From Bimuria novae-zelandiae CBS 107.79 (Eukaryota; Ascomycota; Dothideomycetes; Pleosporales; Didymosphaeriaceae), in assembly GCA_010015655.1 (NCBI GenBank), contig ML976659.1, positions 339,382 through 403,381 of the forward strand: a stretch of 64,000 nucleotides of DNA, written 5' to 3'. Position numbers and translations under genes: made by a program. Numbering within the stretch: position 1 is the stretch's first letter; every line of letters begins with the position of its first letter. The notes below the pieces were generated by a model. That model was not told the origin of the DNA. It saw nothing but the letters and a program-made list of their open reading frames with translations, and searched no databases. This document shows positions 56,538-64,000 of the stretch, piece after piece.

Positions 56538-58319
56538 CAATGTGTGAAAAAAGTAGACTATCGCTCATGTGAGCTGCCAAGGCGCTAGGTGTTTTATCGA
56601 TAAGGGCACCTGGTCCGTGCCTCAGCTTCTAACTGAACACTAGGACTCTATCACCACCTTGTATATATCGATTTTTTCGCCAACAACACCCATTATGCCA
56701 CCTCAACGCACTAGCGACCGCCCGCACGACTCTCGCAACCTTACAGAGGCTCAGAAAGGTGCTATTATAGTCCTACGCAAGCTCTCTAACACTGAATACG
56801 CCTATATCGCTAGCGCGATAGGTTTAAGTATCTTAACACTATAAAAAGTCTTTAAAATGGTTAAAAAGGCTTACGCGGAGGCCTTTCTTAAGTCTTTACT
56901 TAATAATTTACTAGTTATAGTTTATGCTACCTATATTAGTCCTTTTAAAGCTAAACCTAAAATACGTAATAGTAGCAAGCTTAGTGCTTAAATATATAAT
57001 ACTATCATATAATTTAGTACTTATAATATTAAAAAATTTAACATACTATATCATCTAAAAGGTTAAAATTATAATAAGCTATTTTATATTAGTTAAAATT
57101 ACTTATAAGCACTGTAATTATAACTATACTTGCGCTATTATATAAGGTATACGCCTAAAAAAGCTTAAGCTTAATAATAATAATATATATAACTAAGAGC
57201 GCTATGTTATTTAGATTTTTACTACTTATAAGTACTTTACTTCTAAGTTTATATTTATTTACTATAATATGACTAGTAAATTAATTAGAGACAGGAATTT
57301 TCGTGAAAGTAAGTAAAATATTTAAAGGGTATATAGCGCTTTAGCTAATAAATACGCCTTCTTATATTGCCTACCCTCTTTTAGCCTTATAATATACGCT
57401 ACCACGTCTACTAATGCTACTTTTAGTAGTCTAAAATGCCTATATTTAGTATAGGTAGTAGAGGGGGAAAAGGATTATAAAGAAATACTTAAGTATATAT
57501 ATAAAGCTAATAAAAGGGCTTGTAAATTAATTAATAATAAAAGGGCCTATATAAATATTACTAGCACCTAAAAGGAGCGCGCTTTTAGTAAAATTAACTA
57601 TAATATTCTTTATTATAATAAGGCTACTAAGGCTACTAACTAAGCTATTAGTAAGAAGTAAGGAGCCTTCTAGGCTAGTTATAAAAACTTTATTACTCCT
57701 AATAAGTTTTTTAAATACGAGGATTTTATATATAAAAGTAAGAAGGGTATAAACAGGAGCTAGTACGCTAAATAGGTGCATAAGGACGTTATTTTTCCCT
57801 ACTATAAAGCTATACGCGCTAATAACCCTTATACTTAGATATTCTTAGTATAGGATAATATTTACCTTTATAGCATAGGGCTCTAATATTACGCACCTAA
57901 AATTAAAGAGAAGGATATACGCTTTACTCTATACTCCCCTAACTTACCTAATCTATACCTAATTAAGCGCTATTTTAGCAGGCTTAAGGGTTTTTTAGAA
58001 GACTATAAAGTAAAGAGAGCGACGAAATTAGCTAAAAATAATACAGTAGTATTTATATAAGCTATTTAGCAAGACGATAAGGCAATAAGGTAATATATAG
58101 CTTATTAACTCTATCCTAATTACTTTTGTAATATAGCTAAAGCTTGTAAAAAAGCTAATTATAATAACAACTTCACGGCATAATTTAAATACCTTTACAC
58201 GTAGTATATTGCTGCTTGAAGCTACTTCAATGGTGGTATATTCAAGATATAGCTGAAATTTTTGGTGTTCAGCCAAGGAATTTCACGTGAGCGATAGTCC
58301 ACTTTTTTTTCATCCATTA
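56538..58319 (+). mobile_element. Tc1/mariner-type transposon, 1.78 kb
   Basis: Terminal repeats of about 30 bp share AAAGTRGACTATCGCTCA and GTGA (left CAATGTGTGAAAAAAGTAGA; right in reverse TAATGGATGAAAAAAAAGTG). TA flanks at 56536-56537 and 58320-58321. The transposase lies on the plus strand. The element is inserted in the pogo-type element 55217-59897. Confidence 0.9.
56695..58190 (+). pseudogene. Degenerate Tc1-like transposase
   Basis: The start at 56695 gives MPPQRTSDRPHDSRNLTEAQ followed by a helix-turn-helix (KLSNTEYAYIASAIGLS, residues about 32-48), closed by a stop at 56842-56844. Near 57840-57990 the catalytic end reads VQDNIYLYSIGLQYYAPK and then YSPNLPNLYLIKRYFSRLK. This matches the Tc1 pattern DN...H, then YSPDLNPIE, with Asn now at the last catalytic Asp. 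The first Asp region is not readable. Stops are mostly RIP-type. Confidence 0.85.
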
Positions 58320-59212
58320 TAGTCTATCCTACACTTTATAATCCTACGAGAAAAGCTCTACTAAGCTAGCTAGTATTAAAGTTTCCTATTTAACTAGGCT
58401 ATTACTATTAATAATAATAGTTAAATAATTAATAAGCTTGGCCTTAAGTAGGTAAAGTACCTCTACTAATATATAGTATTTTATACTTCTAGCACCTACT
58501 AACTACTTATTCTTAATAGCTATAGTGGCTACGTAACGCCTAAGTTTAATTAGTTTTATGAAAAGAATAAAATTATTACACTTTATATATTACCATATAT
58601 ATTACACCTCCTTTAGTAATTTAATATTAGCTACTTTTTACTTCTTAAGCGTATGTATAGCTATTAAGTATTTAAGCTTACGTAATAAATTGTCTTCTAT
58701 ATTAATAAGTAAGACTTTCTTTAAATATGTCTCGATATTAGAAAGATAGACTTATTAAAATAGAATATTTAGGTTAGCTTTTAGGTAATAGGGCTAGTCC
58801 TAGACTATTAAAAATACGTATTAGTATTACTAATAGTAGTTAAGACGCTATTTTTACTAAGTATAGTAATTTATACTAAGGTCGCGTAGATATTAAAAAT
58901 ATTACTTAGTTAATGTAGCAGGCTAAACTTATTTAAGACTACCTAAATTATTAACTTTAAAACTTTACTACCTAAGCTATTTACTAGCTTATTAATAGTT
59001 ACTAACTTCCTATAAATTCTATAATAATTTTTATGAATAAGAATAAAAGTTCTAATAGGTTTGTTAGCGCTAGTAGCGGAAGGAGTAATAGCGCTAATAG
59101 TATATAGCTTATAAAAGAACTCTATAGGTAGAGGAAGGTTAATTACTTACTATAAAGGCTAAAAGGATACTCTAATAGGTAGAGTAGGTAGGACAGGCAA
59201 GTAGGCCTCGAG
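58320..59212. other. Decayed interior of the host pogo-type element
   Basis: No gene is visible. The 63-codon frame at 58558-58749 is AT-driven. This is the remaining interior of the element 55217-59897 between two nested insertions. Confidence 0.5.
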
Positions 59213-59696
59213 TAGGCTTATAAATAGGTTAAGGGTTACTAAGCTTAGGTTAGGGTTAGGTTAAGGTTATGCTAGTATAAGTATAGGTTAAGTTAGGTTA
59301 TAAAATCGTTAGATTAGGGTTAGGTTAGATTATCAAAGCGTTAAGTTAATATTAAGTTAAAATTATACTAATAATATTAAGATTTACTAATTTTATTAGG
59401 TTATACTAATCCTATTAGGTTAGGCCTAACGTTTAGTATATAGAAATCTTTTTAGGGTTATTAATAATTTAACGCTAGTATAGCTTAATTACAATACTTT
59501 TAGAACGTTACCTATAATAACTATTTATAATAATTCTTATATAAAATTAATAAAAACTAGAAAAGTTTAATATAGACGCTAGTAACCTAACCTATACTAT
59601 ACTAGTGCTAAAAAGTTAAGTTAAAGTTAGGTTAAGATCAGGTTTTTATGTAATATAACCTAACCCTAACCTAACCCTAACCTATTTACAAGCCTA
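59213..59696. mobile_element. hAT-like MITE, 484 bp, TSD GCCTCGAG
   Basis: Inverted ends are TAGGCTTATAAATAGGTTAA and, in reverse, TAGGCTTGTAAATAGGTTAG, followed by GGTTAGG-type repeats. A perfect 8-bp duplication GCCTCGAG flanks it at 59205-59212 and 59697-59704. It is related along about 240 bp to the reverse complement of the element ending at 15165 (shared GGGTTACTAAGCTTAGGTTA and CCTAACGTTTAGTAT). No protein is encoded. Confidence 0.9.
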
Positions 59697-59899
59697 GCCT
59701 CGAGCACTACTAATATATAGTAAGTATTACGAATAAGGTAATAAAAGGACCTAGTGTACTAGTAGATAACGCGTATCTAATAGATCTATTTACTATATAT
59801 TTTATTACGTTATTATAGAGCCATTACAAGAAGACGTATTGCAATTTTAGTAGGATGCGCCACTAACTAGTGTGCGTCGCTAAGTAGTAAAATACGTTA

Positions 59900-61030
59900 A
59901 AGTTTTTTACTAGTTATTAAGCCACTCTAGTTACTAAGCTACCCTACTAAAACCGACGTGACGTTCTACACGATAGCTTAATAATATAATAATTAAATTT
60001 ATTATAAATAAATTTACATAATAGCTAAAGTTTTTAAGCAATACTAAGTGTTTTTATAGCCTTACTTATAGTAGTTAATATATATAGGTAGTGCTTATAT
60101 TTACCCTATATAGTCCTTCTACTCTACCTACTAAAGTATCTTTTTAGCCTTTATAGTAACCTTTTAATCTTCCTTAGCCTATAGAGCCTTTTTAAAAATA
60201 ATATATTATTAGCGCCTACCTTGCCTATATCTATAGTTATTATTAGTTACTTACAGCCTTTTATTCTCTTTTACTAAGATTATTACTAAGTTTATTATAA
60301 GCTAATAAGTTTAAAATTATTATTATAAATAATTACATATAACTCTAGTATAGTACTTAACCTAAGTAGTAGTATAAGGCATTATAGCTATCTATACTAT
60401 CTTAATAATAGTCTATAGTAGTAATAGTGTCTTAACTATAGTTAGGTATAAGAAGACCTAATTTAGATAAAAAAGTACTAACCTTATTACTTAAAAGCTA
60501 GCCTTAATATTATACTTTTTAAAAACAGCATTATATATATATATATATATGTAAATTAATAGAAACTCTTTCTTATTTATATAATAGATACTTTATTCAG
60601 CTGGCTTCATTACCTTATATTTATACGCTATCTTAATAGGTAAGAAATAATTAATATTTTGAAAACATAAAAAGTAGCTTACATAGGTCAGTATATAATG
60701 ACTAATCTTACATACTTAATAATACTAATTAAACTTAGGGGTAGCATAACTACTATAACTATTTAAGATAAGTAGCTACTAAGTACTTACTATATAGAAC
60801 TTTATATACTTATTAAAGTGCTCTAGCTAAGTGAACCTTAAGTTATTTATTATTTAACTATTATTACTAATAGCTAGTACCTAGGTAGTAGATAAGTTAG
60901 TATACTAGCTGGCTTAATAAAGCGTAATACCTAGTTTTTACTTATAAGCTATAAAGTAAAAATCTAGCTATATATAGTAAGTAAATAGTTAGCTATCTTA
61001 TATATATTAATAATATAAGGTAGAAATTTA
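59900..61030. other. RIP-degraded repeat DNA without a gene
   Basis: TA-rich, stop-dense sequence with no readable motif. A TA dinucleotide run occupies 60532-60551. Confidence 0.6.
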
Positions 61031-62029
61031 TAACGTACCTGGCAAGCGAGCTAATCAGGCAAGTAAGCTAATTACACTGCCAAGATCCCTCCAAAATCTA
61101 TACTCTACACGATAGTATAGAACGCACACAAACAGTTATTAAAAATTATAGTAAAGTAATTTATTTAGAATCTAGTTCTTCTTATTTCTTATATATGCGT
61201 AAGTTATACCTAGTCTTGCTGTAGCGCCTCTAGTATTATTAATTAGATTTATCTTTATTAGCACGCGCCCTTGTTTCCGCCTTTTTGTCATTACTACGCG
61301 CCTTAAACTCCTTTAAAGGAATTAGTTACTAGCCTTTTTTAGTAGTAAAATCTCTTTTGTATTATTTTATTATTACTTTCTCTTAATTAATTTACGTTAT
61401 ATAGTAGCCTTATTAGTAGCATAAAGCTTAGCAATCTATTTCTACGCTAATACTAACTTATATATTACTATTATTACACTGTTTACTATTTTTTAAAGGC
61501 TTTAACTATAATTATTAAAAAAACTATCTAGGTGCCTTTAAATCCTCTCTTTTACTAGTAGTAAACACAATCCTAATTTTAGCATAATACTTAGTATTTA
61601 TAACTATTATATACTATTATATATAGTATAAAGTAAAGGCGTACGTAGGCGAACATAAAGTTTTAATATTATTACTTTTAGATTAAAAAGTACTAAACTA
61701 GCGCTTTTAAAACTTTTAAAAAAATTTATAATCACTATCTTAAAAGTGGTAATAAAATATAGGAAGAACTTAATTTTAATAATATATATAATATAGTTAC
61801 GTATTAGATCCTTAGCTTAGCGCCTATACGCCTTCTTTAATAGCATAAAATACCCTATATCTAGAGGGTATAGGAGGTGCGACTAATGTGCAAATATATG
61901 AAAAGTAATAATTTTATTCTGCTTATAATAGTTTTAGAATTTAAGTAAGTTATAGCTCTTATAATTATTAATAATAAGTAAACGTACTATGCTACTAGTA
62001 CGCCTCTTTGTATACTTATTAAAGAACTT

Positions 62030-62560
62030 TAACTATTATAAACTAAGCTTGTTTATTATCTAGCTATTCTTAGAGACTATAATAACCTAATTATAAGGTA
62101 GGTCCTTCTCCGTATACTAGACAGAGAGGTAGTGCTTATCCTAGAAGATAAGAAAGGATAGAATCGCCTACTCCATTACGTTAATACCTTTAATAATTAT
62201 AGTCTATTTATAGTTACTCTATTATATACTTTTTAGCTATCTTTAGTGCTTAGAAACTATATTAACTACTTTAGTTAATATTATACCTATTATAAAGCTA
62301 GTCTTATTAATGTTCTTGGTATCCTTACCTAAGATACTATGATTAGCTTTAGTATTCTTCACGAGCTAGAACTAGCCCTATATAACGTTAGGATCCTTAC
62401 AGAAGACTCTTTTATACTTATACTTTTAATTAAACTTTATTATAAAATGTAGCTAATGCTTAATAAAGTTTATAGTATACTTTTAGCTAACTAGTCATTA
62501 GTTACGCTTAGCCTATAAAAAATTAGCTTTATCTACTACTATAATAGGCTAAGATAGATA
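62030..62560 (+). pseudogene. Decayed coding stretch of unknown family
   Basis: On the plus strand one frame stays readable for about 150 codons with only RIP-type stops. Pieces are REVVLILEDKKG, RLLHYVNTFNNYSLFIVTLL and DTMISFSILHELELALYNVR. It is Leu/Tyr-rich and shows no transposase or polymerase motif that I recognise. It lies within the TIR element 61033-63305, opposite in strand to the pogo-like basic tail. It may therefore belong to another, older insertion. Confidence 0.4.
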
Positions 62561-62726
62561 TCCTTACGCGTTTAGGTTAAGTAAATCATAAATAAGTACT
62601 TACTCCTTTATTAGAAAATTTTTTTTTTAAGTTAAAAGTATAATTATATTAAAAACGCGATTCTAGCGCATCTTATACTTAGTATATTATAAATTTTTTA
62701 ATAAATAACTATAGCGTGTCGCTAGC

Positions 62727-63139
62727 TGTTAAATCCCTATGGGGTAGCTAGTCTTAAGGGAGACTAGAGTTAGTTCTTAGGTAAGAGTACTATAAGGTAA
62801 ATAAAAAAGTTATTAATAGCTTGTGCGAATTAATAAGGTTATTGGTATTAAAAGTAGTGCACGGTTATAAATAAATTAATAACTTAGGTTAAATATAAGT
62901 ATAGAGGGACTATACTTAGCGTTCCTATATATATAACTAATCCTATAATATCCCATGGTTCCATACTATCCTAAACGTGGTACATGTGGGATCCTATGGT
63001 ACAGTCACGTGATCCCAATGTCCTATAATCTTGGCGTGTGGGACATCGTGGGGACATTACATAATCCTCAGTGGGGCAATAGCGTAACTTTTCGTTATAA
63101 AGTACCTGATGTCGTTCCGTTGAACCTGGGATCCTCACA
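62727..63139 (-). mobile_element. Solo LTR, TSD CTAGC
   Basis: It starts TGTTAAATCCC and ends GGGATCCTCACA, flanked by CTAGC at 62722-62726 and 63140-63144. It is an uninterrupted 413-bp relative of the split LTR 7570-14927. Its right half (62900-63139) keeps CpA/TpG, while its left half is strongly mutated. Confidence 0.93.
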
Positions 63140-63498
63140 CTAGCTTAGTATCGCGTTTTATTTAATAGCCTAAATTATAAGCTATATGTAAGCTTCTTTT
63201 AATTATAGTACCTAATATGGTAGTTAAGATATTGCGTTATACTATAGGAGATAGTATGTTTTAGTGGGGTCTTAGCAGAGTGATTAGCTCGCTTGCCAGA
63301 TACGTTATTAGTTAAGGTTTAGTATTTACTTTACTAAAGCCTACCTTGTTATAAGGTGTAACTTCTATTTTTAGGCGTTAGTAGTAGCCTAAGGTAAAAT
63401 ATTATTAACACGTTTATAAACTATAAATTAGAGGATATTATAGAGTATTGTAGCGTTCTAATAGCTAAAGATCTAGCTAGTCTAAATCGGCTGCTTTA

Positions 63499-64000
63499 CC
63501 GTGGCGGTTCAGCAAATGGGCCGGTTCGGCATTTAGGCCACCCTCGCTTTTTTCACCCCTTGCTTCACCCTCCTATAACTTAACTAATATAGCTCCAATT
63601 AACGACGTAATTAAAGAAATCAAATTATATAAATTAGCTAAAAGATAGTCGAACTAAAAAATCGCAAAGAAATATAGTATGCCACGTAAATTATTAAGGA
63701 GACTATACTAAGGCAAAAATACTTTAATAGAAAAGTAGAAACTCTAACGCAGAAAGATTAACTTATAATAAGAATTAAAGCTTATAAGCTATATAAAGCA
63801 GCTTATAGCTTATTAGATACTACCTAGAAGAGAAATAATATAGAATTTTACTGTATCGGCGCAGGTCACTCAAAGGATCGATGTTGGCGTATCTCCTAGC
63901 AAAGGCATGTGGGAGTGCGTATATAAGAATGTAGCCTCGAATGAATTAAGTGCCTATAGGCCTGGTACGAAAGGATACGGAAAAGGTACTAAACTACAAA
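63499..64000 (+). mobile_element. Pogo-type transposon, left part only, cut by the window edge
   Basis: The end CCGTGGCGGTTCAGCAAATG follows TA at 63497-63498, similar in form to the other pogo ends. At 63589 a frame with ATA in place of ATG reads APINDVIKEIKLYKLAKR, the same opening as the transposases at 20381 and 46624. It continues to an IIQNF block at about 63851, equivalent to residues near 90 of the 20381 copy. There homology ends abruptly and a new sequence begins. Confidence 0.75.
63852..64000. mobile_element. Possible LTR start inserted in the pogo transposase
   Basis: Directly after the transposase homology stops, a TGTATCGGCGCAGG sequence begins with better-preserved CpA/CpG content. 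A TG start at an insertion breakpoint fits an LTR, but its other end lies outside the window and no TSD can be checked. Confidence 0.4.

Larger units (their letters stand above)
55217..59897. mobile_element. Pogo-type TIR element with three later insertions
   Basis: The left end ACGTGTTTTACCACTCAGCG and the right end in reverse ACGTATTTTACTACTTAGCG differ only by C/T and G/A changes. The left arm repeats CAGCGGCGCAC twice. TA flanks at 55215-55216 and 59898-59899. Inside are a solo LTR (55925-56382), a Tc1-like element (56538-58319) and a hAT-like element (59213-59696). With these removed it is close to 1.95 kb, the usual Fot1 size. The left end lies in normal host DNA, and RIP-type composition starts about 110 bp inside it. 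No transposase motif is readable. Confidence 0.85.
61033..63305. mobile_element. TIR element (Tc1/pogo-like ends) with a solo LTR inside
   Basis: The ends ACGTACCTGGCAAGCGAGCT and, in reverse, ACGTATCTGGCAAGCGAGCT are flanked by TA at 61031-61032 and 63306-63307. The left arm carries an extra about 18-bp copy of a GGCAAGTAAGCTAAT unit. Without the LTR 62727-63139 and its duplication the element is about 1.86 kb. Near 61180-61350, minus strand, a Lys/Arg/Ala-rich stretch (KEFKARSNDKKAETRARANK) resembles the basic tail of pogo transposases. Confidence 0.8.

Noticed and set aside
59229..59345. Internal telomere tract
   Set aside because: GGTTAGG units are imperfect and lie inside the inverted arms of a hAT-like element with an 8-bp target duplication. 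That explains them.

Overview
This window looks like a chromosome segment of a filamentous ascomycete (Pezizomycotina, possibly a Dothideomycete; the class is an inference). It alternates short islands of balanced-composition host DNA with long TA-rich blocks made of transposon relics. Nearly all old copies show repeat-induced point mutation (RIP): excess TpA, and Trp/Gln codons turned into stops. The two LTRs of one Gypsy element differ at eight sites, all transitions, mostly CpA to TpA. The host genes have short fungal introns with ACTAAC-type branch sites. No rRNA, tRNA, CRISPR array or bacterial signal was seen.

Layout. 1-15,280 is a RIP-degraded block: an unrecognised decayed coding frame (minus strand), a solo LTR (4272-4655), a Fot1/pogo element (5433-7288), and a three-level nest in which a hAT-like element (7473-15165) holds a solo LTR (7570-14927) that holds a Gypsy retrotransposon (7765-14674). 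About 15,650-35,895 is one Tad1-like LINE split by a pogo element (20292-27859, itself split by a Copia element 21859-27337) and by a second Gypsy element (28468-35001). A further Fot1/pogo element follows (35903-37829).

Host island 37,832-41,436 has two small unknown genes and a secreted trypsin-like protease on the minus strand. A pogo-type element (41438-43810), with a 737-bp foldback element (41467-42203) inside its terminal repeat, starts 181 bp upstream of the protease start codon. Host DNA 43,813-44,613 is followed by another pogo element (44616-46713), a frameshifted gene relic (47002-47330) and a piggyBac-like transposase relic (about 48,240-49,960). Island 50,030-55,214 holds one gene, a GPI-anchored CRH-family (GH16) cell-wall transglycosylase. 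From 55,217 to the end lie a pogo element (55217-59897) with three separate insertions, another TIR element (61033-63305) with a solo LTR inside, and a truncated pogo copy running to the window edge.

Boundaries are mostly placed by terminal repeats plus matching target-site duplications: TA for Tc1/pogo types, 5 bp for LTR elements, 8 bp for hAT-like elements. The order of insertion can therefore be read directly. The functional picture is a gene-poor, transposon-rich compartment with a secreted protease and a cell-wall remodelling enzyme beside heavily mutated repeats. All distances, alignments and splice sites were read by eye.
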